Below, in pieces: positions 8,451 through 18,365 of a stretch of 38,146 nt of DNA. Below the pieces are notes generated by a model that was given only the letters and a program-made list of their open reading frames with translations, was not told where the DNA came from and searched no databases. How positions within the stretch are numbered: the stretch's first letter is position 1; the number at the start of each line of letters is the position of its first letter. Origin of the DNA: an uncultured Alphaproteobacteria bacterium (GTDB lineage: Bacteria > Pseudomonadota > Alphaproteobacteria > Rhodobacterales > Rhodobacteraceae); assembly GCA_902586855.1 (NCBI GenBank), contig CACIIZ010000010.1, positions 1 to 38,146 of the forward strand, written 5' to 3'. The translations under genes were made by a program, and so were the position numbers.

Positions 8451-8470
8451 AAAAAGAACTTGGGAAGTAA

Positions 8471-9148
8471 ATGCTGACACAAAAACAATTTGAACTGCTA
8501 AAACTCTTGGAAAAGAAGATAGAAGAATCTGGCTTTGCCCCATCTTTTGAAGAAATGAAGGACTCGCTGGGGTTAAGATCAAAATCTGGCATACACCGCT
8601 TGATTTGTGGACTAGAAGAGAGAGGGTTCTTAAGAAAGTTACCCCATAGGGCTAGATCCATCGAAGTTTTAAGATCACCATCCTCATTTAAAAAGAAAAA
8701 AAGGACTAAAAAAAGCTCCATACCACATAAAAGTAAAAGCTCTCATCCATTATCGCAAAATATTAGATCTATCCCCTTAGTGGGGAAAATAGCTGCTGGA
8801 TCACCGATTGAGGCAGTTAAAAATTCCTCTGACCTGATTGATATCCCTGAGTCCCTTTTAGGCTCGGGAAGCTATTTTGCCCTTAATGTTGTTGGTGATT
8901 CAATGATAGATATAGGGATCCATGAGGGAGACATTGCCATCATAGAACAAAAAGATGACGCAAAAAATGGTGACCTTGTAGTTGCATTGATTGATGAGAC
9001 CGAAGTAACGTTGAAGAGATTAAATAGGTTCAAGGGAAAAATTATTTTAGAAGCAGAAAATAAGAGCTATTCACCTCAAGTTTATGAGAAAGAAACTGAT
9101 GTAAGAGTCCAAGGAACTTTGTCCAGTATCATTAGAAAATATCAGTGA
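8471..9148 (+). CDS. lexA: LexA repressor (SOS regulator)
   Basis: LexA represses DNA repair genes and cleaves itself when RecA filaments form. 225 residues. The N-terminal winged helix-turn-helix (1-68) has PSFEEMKDSLGLRSKSGIHR and is in the alphaproteobacterial style. A lysine- and serine-rich hinge (73-95) follows. The peptidase domain has the scissile Ala109-Gly110 bond in KIAAGSPIEA, catalytic Ser144 in VVGDSM and catalytic Lys182 in TLKRL. All self-cleavage residues are intact. The upstream promoter contains a matching LexA box. comEC, often between lexA and gltX in this class, is absent here. Confidence 0.96.
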   Translation: MLTQKQFELLKLLEKKIEESGFAPSFEEMKDSLGLRSKSGIHRLICGLEERGFLRKLPHRARSIEVLRSPSSFKKKKRTKKSSIPHKSKSSHPLSQNIRSIPLVGKIAAGSPIEAVKNSSDLIDIPESLLGSGSYFALNVVGDSMIDIGIHEGDIAIIEQKDDAKNGDLVVALIDETEVTLKRLNRFKGKIILEAENKSYSPQVYEKETDVRVQGTLSSIIRKYQ

Positions 9149-9225
9149 TGTATTTATCTTGACCTTGGCAATAATCTCCAAGATAAGGAATAAATACTAC
9201 TCTTACTAAAAGTTCAATTCATTTG

Positions 9226-10656
9226 ATGTCAAAAAATCTTTCTTTAAATATTGTAACAAGGTTTGCTCCATCTCCTACTGGATATTTACATATCGGTGGT
9301 GCAAGAACCGCATTGTTTAATTGGATGTACTCTAAAAAATACTCTGGAAAATTTTTATTGAGAATTGAGGATACAGACCAAAAAAGATCTAATGAGCAAG
9401 CAGAGGCAGCAATTCTTGATGGTCTAAGATGGTTAGGGTTGGATTGGGATGATGAGGTAGTTTATCAAACTGATAGGATGCAGAAACACTTAGAAATCGC
9501 AAATTACTTGTTGAGAAAAGGTTCCGCCTATAAATGTTATGCAACCAAAATTGAAATTGATGAATTCAAGCGAGATGCAAGGAAAAAGGGCACATCAACA
9601 AAATTTATTTCCCCGTGGAGAAATAAGGAATCGACCGATGTTTCTATTGGAGATTTCGTTTTGCGATTAAAGAGCCCAAATTCTGGTCAAACAATAATTC
9701 AAGATGGTGTGCAAGGAAAAATATCATGGAACAATAAAGACTTAGACGATTTGATCCTTGTTCGCTCAGATGGAACACCCACCTACAACCTAGCTGTGGT
9801 AGTAGATGATTTTGACTCTCATGTAACCCACATCATACGTGGAGATGATCATTTGACGAATGCCGCTAGGCAAAAATCAATCTATGATGCATTAAATTGG
9901 AATGTACCCCATTTTGCACATATTCCGCTAATACATGGATCGGATGGGAAAAAACTCTCAAAAAGGCATGACGCAATAAGTTTGGAATCATATCAAAAAG
10001 AAGGAGTCCCTTCTGCAGCAATGAATAGATATCTAACTCAGCTAGGTTGGGACTCAGGCAGTAACGATTTACACTCTATTGAACAGTTATCGCAAAGATT
10101 CAAGATTGACCAAATAGTAAAGAGTCCAGCTAAATTTGATCGTGCAAAACTAAACGATATCTGTGGCAAACTTATTCGAAATGCTACGGATACTACAATA
10201 ATGAGAGAATTCGACTCGTTCATAAAATTTTGTGGGTTTCAGTCGCTAAGTCAGAAAGAAAAAACTATATTGAGTGCTTCGCTTTATTTCCTTAAACCTC
10301 GGGTTAAAAATTACCAGGAATTATATGAGCAGGCCTATTTTTTGATGAAGAATGAGGAAATCAAAATTGATAAGGCATGCTACAAATTAATTAACAAGGA
10401 AACTCTGTCTTTGCTCGAAGATTTAGGCGATAGGTTTAGTTCTGCTACTTGGGAAAGAGAAGAGATCGATCATATTATTAAATTACTGATTAAGGAATAC
10501 CAAATTGAATTTAAAATGATTGCTCAAATGATAAGAATTGCTATAGCTGGAAAATTAAATTCACCTGGTATTATTGATATGATAATGGTATTAGGCAAGA
10601 CTAAGGTCCTCAGAAGATTCAAGAACTTGTGTAAGAAAAAATATGAAACCTACTAA
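9226..10656 (+). CDS. gltX: Glutamate--tRNA ligase
   Basis: GltX charges tRNA-Glu with glutamate, which is used for translation and also as the precursor for tetrapyrroles in organisms using the C5 pathway. 476 residues, class I synthetase. The first signature is [14 protein letters not shown] (HIGG at 22-25) and the second is KKLSKRH at about 241-247, followed by the anticodon-binding helical domain. ATG 9226 is preferred over the in-frame TTG one codon earlier. Alphaproteobacteria often have two GltX copies, one of which may charge tRNA-Gln; I cannot tell which this is. The stop overlaps the gltA start by 14 bases. Confidence 0.95.
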   Translation: MSKNLSLNIVTRFAPSPTGYLHIGGARTALFNWMYSKKYSGKFLLRIEDTDQKRSNEQAEAAILDGLRWLGLDWDDEVVYQTDRMQKHLEIANYLLRKGSAYKCYATKIEIDEFKRDARKKGTSTKFISPWRNKESTDVSIGDFVLRLKSPNSGQTIIQDGVQGKISWNNKDLDDLILVRSDGTPTYNLAVVVDDFDSHVTHIIRGDDHLTNAARQKSIYDALNWNVPHFAHIPLIHGSDGKKLSKRHDAISLESYQKEGVPSAAMNRYLTQLGWDSGSNDLHSIEQLSQRFKIDQIVKSPAKFDRAKLNDICGKLIRNATDTTIMREFDSFIKFCGFQSLSQKEKTILSASLYFLKPRVKNYQELYEQAYFLMKNEEIKIDKACYKLINKETLSLLEDLGDRFSSATWEREEIDHIIKLLIKEYQIEFKMIAQMIRIAIAGKLNSPGIIDMIMVLGKTKVLRRFKNLCKKKYETY

Positions 10657-11944
10657 TCAAAAAAATGATGTAACTATTGAACTAGGAACTAAAACCCTAA
10701 AACTCCCAAGATTGTCTGGTTCAATAGGCCCAGATGTTATTGATATAAGAAAACTTTATAACGAAAGTAACCTATTTACCTTTGACCCTGGTTTCACTTC
10801 CACCGCATCATGCGAAAGCTCAATTACTTTCATAGACGGGGATAAAGGTAAACTTCTGTACAGAGGTTATGACATAGCCGACTTAGCGAAGGACTCAAAT
10901 TATCTGGAGGTGTGTTATTTACTGCTGTACGGAATCCTACCAAAAAAGGATGATCTTCTATCCTTCACTCAGAGAGTCACCAGACATACGATGCTACATG
11001 AACAGATGATTTATTTTTTTAGAGGTTTCCGAAGAGACGCCCACCCAATGGCAATCATTTGTGGCGTCCAAGGGGCCATGTCATCTTTCTATCATGATAG
11101 TTTAGACATAACGGATCCTTGGCAAAGGGAGGTAGCATCCATAAGAATGATCGCAAAACTACCAACTATAGTGGCTTATGCCCACAAGTACTCTATTGGT
11201 CAACCTTTTGTTTATCCAGATAATGCTTTGGATTATGCTGAGAATTTTTTATATATGTGCTTTTCAGTACCTACAGAAAAGTATGAATCGAACGCTGTGC
11301 TTAACAAAGCGATGGATCGAATCTTTATTTTGCATGCAGATCATGAACAAAATGCTTCTACTTCCACTGTTAGGTTAGCCGGTTCCTCGGGAGCTAATCC
11401 ATTTGCATGCATTGCTGCCGGAATAGCTTGCCTATGGGGGCCAGCCCACGGTGGAGCAAACGAAGCTTGTCTGGATATGCTAAAAAAAATTGGTACGGTG
11501 GACAACATTCCTGAATACATTAAACGGGCAAAAGATAAAACAGATCCCTTCAGATTGATGGGTTTCGGCCACCGAGTGTACAAAAATTTTGATCCAAGAG
11601 CGAAGGTCATGAAAGAGAGCGCTGATGAGGTGTTGAATCTTCTGGGAATAGAGAATAACCCTATCCTACAGGTAGCTAAAGAATTAGAAAGAATTGCGCT
11701 TGAAGATGATTACTTTGTAGAGAAAAAGCTTTACCCAAACGTGGATTTTTACTCAGGGATAATACTAGAGGCTATGGAGTTCCCAACCTCAATGTTTACT
11801 CCAATATTTGCCTTAGCAAGAACTGTTGGTTGGATTTCCCATTGGATGGAAATGAATTCTGATCCTGACAAGAAAATTGGCAGACCTAGACAATTGTATA
11901 CAGGCTCACTCCATAACGAATATATTCCAATGAGTAAGCGCTAA
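10643..11944 (+). CDS. gltA: Citrate synthase (type II)
   Basis: Condenses oxaloacetate and acetyl-CoA to citrate, the entry step of the TCA cycle. The 433 residues and the N-terminal beta domain fit the hexameric, NADH-sensitive type of Gram-negative bacteria. Catalytic residues are His269 in GPAHGG, His310 in FGHRVYK and Asp368 in YPNVDFYSG. The start lies 14 bases inside gltX in another frame, so it is probably translationally coupled. It is the last gene of the long + strand run; lpxB ends 32 bases away, convergent. No strong terminator hairpin with a T-run is visible between them. Confidence 0.97.
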   Translation: MKPTNQKNDVTIELGTKTLKLPRLSGSIGPDVIDIRKLYNESNLFTFDPGFTSTASCESSITFIDGDKGKLLYRGYDIADLAKDSNYLEVCYLLLYGILPKKDDLLSFTQRVTRHTMLHEQMIYFFRGFRRDAHPMAIICGVQGAMSSFYHDSLDITDPWQREVASIRMIAKLPTIVAYAHKYSIGQPFVYPDNALDYAENFLYMCFSVPTEKYESNAVLNKAMDRIFILHADHEQNASTSTVRLAGSSGANPFACIAAGIACLWGPAHGGANEACLDMLKKIGTVDNIPEYIKRAKDKTDPFRLMGFGHRVYKNFDPRAKVMKESADEVLNLLGIENNPILQVAKELERIALEDDYFVEKKLYPNVDFYSGIILEAMEFPTSMFTPIFALARTVGWISHWMEMNSDPDKKIGRPRQLYTGSLHNEYIPMSKR

Positions 11945-11976
11945 GTTAACTTCAATTCAAAATTGATCTGGCTATT

Positions 11977-13206
11977 CTAAATTAGAAAACTTAATATAGA
12001 TTTTGCTGCTAACTCACTAGGTCTACCTTGATTACCAGCCAACTCATTTATGACTGAACTTTGAAAATGCTTTTGATTGTCCATTAATTCTTGGTTTTCG
12101 ATTAATCCAGTAATAGAATTGCACAAATTACCAACGGTGCATTTTTCAAAAAGAAACTCAGGGACAACAATCTCGTCTGCAACAATGTTGATAAGATTTG
12201 CACTATTTAATCTAACAAACCGTTTAAGAGCTGTTTTAAACATCCAACCACATTTATAAGCAGTAACCATTGGCGTCCCAGCTCGAGCAAGTTCTAAAAC
12301 AACACTACCTGATGTTGCAAGTGCGAAAGAAGATAGACTAAATAAGGTAAACTTAAGTACTTTGAACTCTTCACCACTCATACCCTCTTCAGCTAAAACC
12401 TTCACATTCAACTTTGAACTCGAAATTTTAGCCTTCACTAGTTGAGATACAGTAAATGGAGCCGGAATCACAAATTCAAGGTCATCAAATCTTTCCGCTA
12501 ATTGCCTTATAGTAGAAATAAAGATTGGAAGCATATAACGAATTTCTGACTCCCTTGATCCAGGCAAAACTGTGATAACTTTTTTTGAGAGATCTAGCCT
12601 CATTATAGACATTGCCCTATAAACATCTTTCTGATCTGGCAATCTTTGCATTGCTACAGGGTGTCCTACAAAATCACAACTCAAACCAAATTTTTCAAAG
12701 TATTTAGATTCAAAAGGTAACAAGGCTAGGACGTGATCGTAAAATTTAGCCATCTGTTTTGCTCTTGAAGGTCTCCATGCCCATACTGACGGGGCAACGT
12801 AATGGATAATTGGCACAAATTTATCAACTGACCTTAGTCTTTTTGCCAATCTCAGCGAGAAATCAGGACTATCAATTGTTATAACTAAATCAGGTTTCCA
12901 TAATTTAATATACCTCACTAGTCGACGCATTATCGAAAATATTTTGGGCAAGGAACTAAAAATTTCTGCTAATCCCATTACTGCAAGATCTTCCATCTTA
13001 AACAAACTTATTAGGCCTTGTTTCTGCATTAAAGGACCTCCAATACCCTGAAAGACAATTTTTTTATTTACTAGTTCTTCATCTTTCCGTGAATTCTTCT
13101 TCCCTATCCTTGAGTCTAATGAGTGAATTAAAAGTAATTCTTTTATAAGATCAGCGCCAATATTGTCTCCAGACGGCTCACCAGCAATAATTAATATTTT
13201 AATCAT
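11977..13206 (-). CDS. lpxB: Lipid-A-disaccharide synthase
   Basis: LpxB joins UDP-2,3-diacylglucosamine and lipid X to make the lipid A disaccharide at the inner face of the cytoplasmic membrane. 409 residues from ATG 13206, where IKILIIAGEPSGD begins as in the family; the frame continues 17 codons upstream to a TTG (13257) that would run into lpxI, so the ATG is chosen. Further family motifs are VAPSVWAWRP, FVGHP, LPGSRESEI and AGTPMVTAYK. It is slightly long because of a lysine-rich insert after about residue 32 (GKKNSRKDEELVNKK). Last gene of the lipid A block, starting 20 bases after lpxI. Confidence 0.94.
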   Translation of the reverse strand: MIKILIIAGEPSGDNIGADLIKELLLIHSLDSRIGKKNSRKDEELVNKKIVFQGIGGPLMQKQGLISLFKMEDLAVMGLAEIFSSLPKIFSIMRRLVRYIKLWKPDLVITIDSPDFSLRLAKRLRSVDKFVPIIHYVAPSVWAWRPSRAKQMAKFYDHVLALLPFESKYFEKFGLSCDFVGHPVAMQRLPDQKDVYRAMSIMRLDLSKKVITVLPGSRESEIRYMLPIFISTIRQLAERFDDLEFVIPAPFTVSQLVKAKISSSKLNVKVLAEEGMSGEEFKVLKFTLFSLSSFALATSGSVVLELARAGTPMVTAYKCGWMFKTALKRFVRLNSANLINIVADEIVVPEFLFEKCTVGNLCNSITGLIENQELMDNQKHFQSSVINELAGNQGRPSELAAKSILSFLI

Positions 13207-13226
13207 TTTTGGACCAAATACTTCTC

Positions 13227-14087
13227 TTATTCCATTATAATAAAAAGACCTAGACAATTAGCTAATTGAAGAATTCGCTCTTTATCCAATAAAATTACCT
13301 TATTTTTCTTTAGTGCTATCCCTTGCAAATTGGCTTCTCTCACTTTCTTGATAGTTTTTTCCCCAATAACAGGAATATCAAATCTCATATCTTGATTTGT
13401 CTTAGGTGCTTTATAAAGAAGGCCTGAGTTAGAACACTGACTCAAAAAATTCTGGCACTTTGATACTTTGACAAAATTAAGCATTGCATCTGTTCCAGGC
13501 AATGTTTCAACGGCTAAACATAACCCCGAAGAAACAACCAGTGATTGTCCAATATCTGCTCTTGATAAATATTTGTGATATTCCACTGCCATTGAAATAT
13601 CTTGAAGGTCTTGCTCTGATGGTTTTTTGCTCGTTAGAATTCCTTTACTCGCTGTTAGTCCAGGTAACAAATCTAGAACTCCCACAATATTAAAACCTTT
13701 GGCCTCAAAAAGGTCGCCTATTCTTTGTAAAATCTTGTTGTCTGTTTCATGCAAGAATGGGTAAATTTCTTTATGGAAAATGTCATTTTTAGTTGCTTGC
13801 CCCAAATGATTGACGGCCTGTCTGGTAATTTTTCCTGCAAAAACAACATTTCTTATGCTTCTCTTCTCCAAATTTTCGAATAACTTTTCTAAGTTTACGG
13901 GGTCAAAAATAATTTGATTTCTATGCTGTAGGATCTTGGATCGAACACTAGAAGGGTAAAAAAACCATGTTTTTAAATTAAGTTTTCTAAACTCTTCACA
14001 AATTAAACGAGGCAGGTTACCATCACCTGCTATCACAGCAAGGCTATTTTCAGATAAAAACGTAACAGATTTCCCAAATTTGGACAT
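13227..14087 (-). CDS. lpxI: UDP-2,3-diacylglucosamine pyrophosphatase LpxI
   Basis: LpxI (the former DUF1009 family) hydrolyses UDP-2,3-diacylglucosamine to lipid X and UMP. It replaces LpxH in most Alphaproteobacteria. 286 residues. Family features include LAVIAGDGNLPRLI near the N-terminus, VFAGKITRQ, GVLDLLPGL, ADIGQSLVV, AVETLPGTDAML and FDIPVIGEKTI. Its position between lpxA and lpxB is typical of the class and supports the role. Only 13 bases separate it from lpxA. Confidence 0.94.
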   Translation of the reverse strand: MSKFGKSVTFLSENSLAVIAGDGNLPRLICEEFRKLNLKTWFFYPSSVRSKILQHRNQIIFDPVNLEKLFENLEKRSIRNVVFAGKITRQAVNHLGQATKNDIFHKEIYPFLHETDNKILQRIGDLFEAKGFNIVGVLDLLPGLTASKGILTSKKPSEQDLQDISMAVEYHKYLSRADIGQSLVVSSGLCLAVETLPGTDAMLNFVKVSKCQNFLSQCSNSGLLYKAPKTNQDMRFDIPVIGEKTIKKVREANLQGIALKKNKVILLDKERILQLANCLGLFIIME

Positions 14088-14100
14088 TCCAAACTTTCAA

Positions 14101-14892
14101 TTACGGGGTTAGGAGAGAACGATTATTCTCCCCACTAATGAAATCCAAGAGTTTTTCAACTAATGGATTGTCACTTTTGTCTACTAATTTCATTCGCGAC
14201 CTGAGAGTTCCCTCAGTTGAGAAAAGACCCATATAAACATCTTTCAAATCCTTTATAGTATGCGACTGGAATCCAGCTCGTCTTAAACCTACCAGATTTA
14301 ATCCCATAAGCTTGGCTCTTTCTCCATAAACCATCCCAAAAGGAATTACATCTTTTGTTACCATCGACATGGCACCAATGAATGCGCCTTCTCCAATTCT
14401 AACAAATTGATGCACACCAGATAAACCTCCTACATGCACCCCGTCCTCTAAAACAACGTGCCCAGCCAATGCTACATTATTTGCCAGAACGATCTTATTA
14501 CCAAGTTGGCAATCATGACCCACGTGACTACCCAACATGAATAAGCACTGACTGCCAATTTTAGTTTTACCACCCCCGCCACTTGTTCCAGGATTGATTG
14601 ATACTCCTTCTCTTATCTTGTTCTCAGACCCAATAATGACCTCACTAATCTCACCTGAAAATTTTAGATCCTGGGGTTGGTGTCCTATAGATGCGAATGG
14701 CCAGATCTTGGTCTTTTTTCCAATTGTAGTATTACCTGCGATAGAAACATGACTAAGAAGCTCCACCCCTTCCTGAAGTTGAACTCCTGAAGAAACTGCA
14801 CAAAATGGCCCCACAATACAGTTCTTTCCAATTATAGATCCCTCATCAACTTCAGAACTAGAGTGGACCTTGCTGGTTGGATGAATAGTCAT
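14101..14892 (-). CDS. lpxA: UDP-N-acetylglucosamine acyltransferase
   Basis: LpxA performs the first acylation of lipid A synthesis, moving a hydroxyacyl chain from acyl carrier protein to UDP-GlcNAc. 263 residues, a left-handed beta helix of hexapeptide repeats (about 1-180) followed by a helical C-terminus. The motif HVGHDCQLGN contains the conserved active-site histidine region, and HVGGLSGVHQFVRIG is a further family block. It starts 12 bases after fabZ. The acyl chain length cannot be judged from sequence alone. Confidence 0.96.
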   Translation of the reverse strand: MTIHPTSKVHSSSEVDEGSIIGKNCIVGPFCAVSSGVQLQEGVELLSHVSIAGNTTIGKKTKIWPFASIGHQPQDLKFSGEISEVIIGSENKIREGVSINPGTSGGGGKTKIGSQCLFMLGSHVGHDCQLGNKIVLANNVALAGHVVLEDGVHVGGLSGVHQFVRIGEGAFIGAMSMVTKDVIPFGMVYGERAKLMGLNLVGLRRAGFQSHTIKDLKDVYMGLFSTEGTLRSRMKLVDKSDNPLVEKLLDFISGENNRSLLTP

Positions 14893-14904
14893 ATATCACC
14901 TTCT

Positions 14905-15369
14905 TTAACGCTCGACCATCATAGCTGTGAAGTCTGACTCCGCTACTAAATTCTGATCCACCTTCGCTAACCCAGAAAACTTCCATGTTTTTAATCTATT
15001 TCTTTGAACATTCACCGTAAGTTCTACCACATCTCCAGGTACAACAGGTTTTCTGAATTTAGTTCTTTCTATAGACAAAAAATATACAAGAAAATTGTGA
15101 TCCACTAAGCCCAATGATTTAGCCACTAAAACAGCTGCAGTTTGTGCCATGGCTTCAACAATTAAAACACCCGGCATCACTGGGTTTTCTGGAAAATGTC
15201 CCATGAAATGAGGCTCATTGAAGGTAACATTTTTGATACCAGTTGCCGTAACACCCTCAACAAGGTTAACAACTTTATCTATCATGAGAAAAGGATATCT
15301 GTGCGGTATCATATCTTTAATCTCATTAAGGCCTATTGAGGCACTATTTTCAACATTCTTTGTCACCAT
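14905..15369 (-). CDS. fabZ: 3-hydroxyacyl-ACP dehydratase FabZ
   Basis: FabZ dehydrates 3-hydroxyacyl-ACP in fatty acid elongation and competes with LpxA/LpxD for the same substrates. The 154-residue hotdog-fold protein has HRYPFLMID (23-31), catalytic His58 in MGHFP and Glu72 in VEAMAQ. AAGGAAAA precedes the ATG by a few bases. In most relatives lpxD sits directly upstream; here skp ends 20 bases before this gene, so lpxD is not at this site. Confidence 0.96.
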   Translation of the reverse strand: MVTKNVENSASIGLNEIKDMIPHRYPFLMIDKVVNLVEGVTATGIKNVTFNEPHFMGHFPENPVMPGVLIVEAMAQTAAVLVAKSLGLVDHNFLVYFLSIERTKFRKPVVPGDVVELTVNVQRNRLKTWKFSGLAKVDQNLVAESDFTAMMVER

Positions 15370-15389
15370 TTTTTCCTTTTATATGACCA

Positions 15390-16007
15390 CTATGAAGTAA
15401 TCTGAATTACTAACTCGTCAATATTTACGTATGTAGCATTCATTTTAGAAATTACTTGATCTGTAATATTAATCCTGGAATCAAAAATAATTGCTCTATA
15501 GGGCTGCCTATCTATATTTATCACTAGCGAAGCTCCATAACCTTCCATAAACTCCTCTATTACGGGGATCATATATATATTATAAAATAAATTTTTCCAT
15601 CTATTGAACTTTTCTTTAATTAGCTGCTCTTTTTGTCTTTGATTCTGACGTTCTGTTTCTACTTTGTCATCGAATTCATTAGAAAGTCTTAAGAAATCTT
15701 CTGCGCTCAAATTTTCACGATCCTTTGTAATCCTTTGCTCCTCTGCAATAAAATAATTTTCTACCTCTAGTGCCTCTAATCTTAAAATCTCCTCACTTTC
15801 TTGCATTCGTTTTCTTAGTGCCCGCCCCAACTCAGTTACATCCAATATTCTCTCATGCGAAATCACTAAGATACTTCGTCTTAAATTTTCACCAAAATAA
15901 TCCCTATCCACTTCCACATTCTTAGTCTGAGATATAGCAACCCCAGAAAATGCCAATGCCAAGCAATAAGCTATCATTGTTGACATAGTTCTAATAAAGC
16001 CTGTCAT
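15390..16007 (-). CDS. skp: OmpH/Skp-family periplasmic chaperone
   Basis: A periplasmic holdase for outer membrane proteins on their way to BamA. 205 residues: a signal peptide (about 1-26, hydrophobic stretch then SGVAISQ), then a long charged, probably coiled-coil region rich in Glu, Arg and Gln (about 60-140), which forms the tentacles in this family, and a C-terminal strand part. The sequence is poorly conserved, so the call rests on architecture, size and its place directly after bamA. It begins 8 bases after the bamA stop. Confidence 0.8.
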   Translation of the reverse strand: MTGFIRTMSTMIAYCLALAFSGVAISQTKNVEVDRDYFGENLRRSILVISHERILDVTELGRALRKRMQESEEILRLEALEVENYFIAEEQRITKDRENLSAEDFLRLSNEFDDKVETERQNQRQKEQLIKEKFNRWKNLFYNIYMIPVIEEFMEGYGASLVINIDRQPYRAIIFDSRINITDQVISKMNATYVNIDELVIQITS

Positions 16008-16015
16008 TATAAGAC

Positions 16016-18316
16016 CTAAAATTGAGAAGCGAGATTAAAACTAAAAGTCTCCGTTTTATCTACACCTGACAAATACTGTTGAGGCTTAGCCCAATTGAAT
16101 TGTAGCGGACCGATCGGTGTTGACCAATATAAAGTAAAGCCTACGGAACTTCGAATATGGCTATCAATACTACGTAAAGTGCTCTGATCGACGTCAAGCT
16201 TTTTCTTATCATAACTTACTCCCCATAAAGAACCAGCTTCAGCAAATAATCCACCATAAAAACCTAATTCCTCAGGAAGCCCAATTGGGAAATTTGCCTC
16301 AAGTCGGCTAACTGCATATTTTTCTCCACCAAGAGGCTCCATACCTTCTCTAGGTCCTATTTCCCCATACTCGAAACCTCTCAAACGTTGGCCTCCAAGG
16401 AGAAATCTATCAGTAGTCCTAGAAAATCCCTTCTGCATTTGAATTAATCCACCTTCAAGCTCTCCAGTAATTATTAAGCCATCATTAAAAAAAGAATTGT
16501 AAATCTTTCCTCTTGCAGAACCTCTTAAAAGTGTGTTCTTCCCTCCCAACCCAGAAACTGCCAAGCCAGACCTAAATAAATAACCTTCAGTCGGTTTAAT
16601 GATCGAGTTCCTACCGTCTTTCACATAATCAACAGAAAGTTCTGCATTTGAACGGGTACCAACATCATCCTTCAAGATTAATGAAAGAGTATCAGCAGGA
16701 ACCACGACTTGTTCCTCAGAAAACTTAATAGAAGTTGTAAGACGACTATCTGGTCCAAGGTTAAACCCGAAACCGGTCCTTAATGAACTCTCATTAGAAG
16801 TATAAGAAGATTGCTTTGGATCAAGATCTAAATAGGTTAAATCAATGCTCGCTGACAAATTGCGATTAAGGAATGCGGGTTCCGTGAATCCAAATTTTAC
16901 CCTTTTATTACTGGCAGAACTTAGCACTTCAAACAATAAGCGCTGGCCTTTACCGAGAAAATTTCTTTCTGATAGGGATATCGTGCCCGAGACTTCTGTA
17001 TCAGTTGAATATCCTGCACCAAAATTTAAAGAACCTGTTGGAGCTTCCTCAACTTCAACAGTAACGATCGCCTTCTCCGAAGTGCTACCAGGAGCAATGA
17101 AAACGGCGAGTTCTTTAAAAAAACCTAGAGCTCTTAGTTTCTCTTCTGTTTTTCTAATCAAAATTGGATTAAATGCATCACCTTCAGAAATTGAGAACTC
17201 TCTTCGGATAACCCGGTCCAATGTTTGGTTATTGCCCTTTATGTCAATCCTTTCGACAAATAATGCAGGTCCATTAGTAATTTTAAATACAATACCCAAA
17301 GAGGCCGGATCTACACCTTTTTTTCTCTCCAAATTCACTTTAGCAAAAGGAAATCCTTGCTTATTTGCCCGTCTTTCAATATCCTTTATTATCTTATCTA
17401 CCTTAGAACCGACATAAAGATCTCCCTTTTTCATGGTCAGCAATGAAGAAAAGTCCTTTTCATCTAATCCATCTATGCTACTAACAACTTCAACATCAGA
17501 AATTGCAACTTTAGTACCTTCAAAAATGGAATAGGTTAGATTAAAATTCTTCCAGTCATTTGAAAGAGATCCTACCGAGCTGGTAACTTTCGCATTGGCA
17601 AAACCTTTGTCATGATAGAATTCCTCAATGGATTTTCTATCTTGCTCCTGTCTTTCTTCAGAATAATCATCAGAACTAGAAATAAATGATAAAAAACTCT
17701 TTTGAGAAGAAGCTATTACTGATCTTAATCTAGCATCGCTAAAATAGTTATTGCCAAGAAATCTTATGGTCTTGATCTCAGTTCTAGGGCCTTCATCAAT
17801 CTCAAAAACTAACCCGAGTCCTTTGCCATCTAATGAAACTTTTTGAGGAGAAATTTTAGCTTTAAATCGTCCCTTTTCTCTATACAATTGAAGCAGTTGT
17901 CTAACATCTTCATCAACTGTACCCCTGTTAAAAGAAGTTCTGGCCTTACTCTGAACTATTTGGCTCAAGAAGGATGTTTTAAATATCTTGTTCCCTTCAA
18001 AGCTAACTTTTTCTAGGAAAGGGTTTTCTATTACAGTAATGATTAAACGACTTCCAACCGGATTAATCTCTACGTTTTGAAATAGACCCGAGTCACTTAA
18101 CCTTCTAAATCCATCATTGATTTCACGAGCCGAAAGAGGCTCCTTAATAGACAATCCAGAAATAGCTTGAATTGTTTCTGATGAAATATCTTTGTTCCCG
18201 GACACAACTATCTGGTTGATATTGAATTGACCAAACGCACTCGCACTAAATGCAAAGAAAAAGATAATGCTGACTAGAACTCTTTTCTTTTTAAAATGAT
18301 ATGAAGGCCTGCCCAT
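16016..18316 (-). CDS. bamA: Outer membrane protein assembly factor BamA
   Basis: BamA is the core of the BAM complex that inserts beta-barrel proteins into the outer membrane. 766 residues: a signal peptide (about 1-29), five POTRA repeats (about 30-430) and a C-terminal 16-strand barrel. The barrel contains the loop-6 motif LRGF in GGQRLRGFEYGE near residue 643 and ends in phenylalanine (FNLASQF), the usual signature of outer membrane barrels. Length and order after rseP are standard. Confidence 0.96.
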   Translation of the reverse strand: MGRPSYHFKKKRVLVSIIFFFAFSASAFGQFNINQIVVSGNKDISSETIQAISGLSIKEPLSAREINDGFRRLSDSGLFQNVEINPVGSRLIITVIENPFLEKVSFEGNKIFKTSFLSQIVQSKARTSFNRGTVDEDVRQLLQLYREKGRFKAKISPQKVSLDGKGLGLVFEIDEGPRTEIKTIRFLGNNYFSDARLRSVIASSQKSFLSFISSSDDYSEERQEQDRKSIEEFYHDKGFANAKVTSSVGSLSNDWKNFNLTYSIFEGTKVAISDVEVVSSIDGLDEKDFSSLLTMKKGDLYVGSKVDKIIKDIERRANKQGFPFAKVNLERKKGVDPASLGIVFKITNGPALFVERIDIKGNNQTLDRVIRREFSISEGDAFNPILIRKTEEKLRALGFFKELAVFIAPGSTSEKAIVTVEVEEAPTGSLNFGAGYSTDTEVSGTISLSERNFLGKGQRLLFEVLSSASNKRVKFGFTEPAFLNRNLSASIDLTYLDLDPKQSSYTSNESSLRTGFGFNLGPDSRLTTSIKFSEEQVVVPADTLSLILKDDVGTRSNAELSVDYVKDGRNSIIKPTEGYLFRSGLAVSGLGGKNTLLRGSARGKIYNSFFNDGLIITGELEGGLIQMQKGFSRTTDRFLLGGQRLRGFEYGEIGPREGMEPLGGEKYAVSRLEANFPIGLPEELGFYGGLFAEAGSLWGVSYDKKKLDVDQSTLRSIDSHIRSSVGFTLYWSTPIGPLQFNWAKPQQYLSGVDKTETFSFNLASQF

Positions 18317-18365
18317 ATTTTTAATCCCTCAAAATAAATTATTCAATATAGTATACTATCAAATT

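Noticed and set aside
9154-9186. Inverted repeat TTATCTTG / CAAGATAA between lexA and gltX, as a terminator
   Set aside because: AT-rich 8-bp stem with a 17-base loop and no T-run after it. Not a credible rho-independent terminator; an operator is possible but unsupported.
9149-9225. Absence of comEC between lexA and gltX as a finding
   Set aside because: comEC position and presence vary widely in the class, so absence at this site says little by itself.
16845-17417. 190-codon + strand open frame opposite bamA
   Set aside because: Antisense shadow of the conserved POTRA and early barrel region of bamA; no RBS or family signature.
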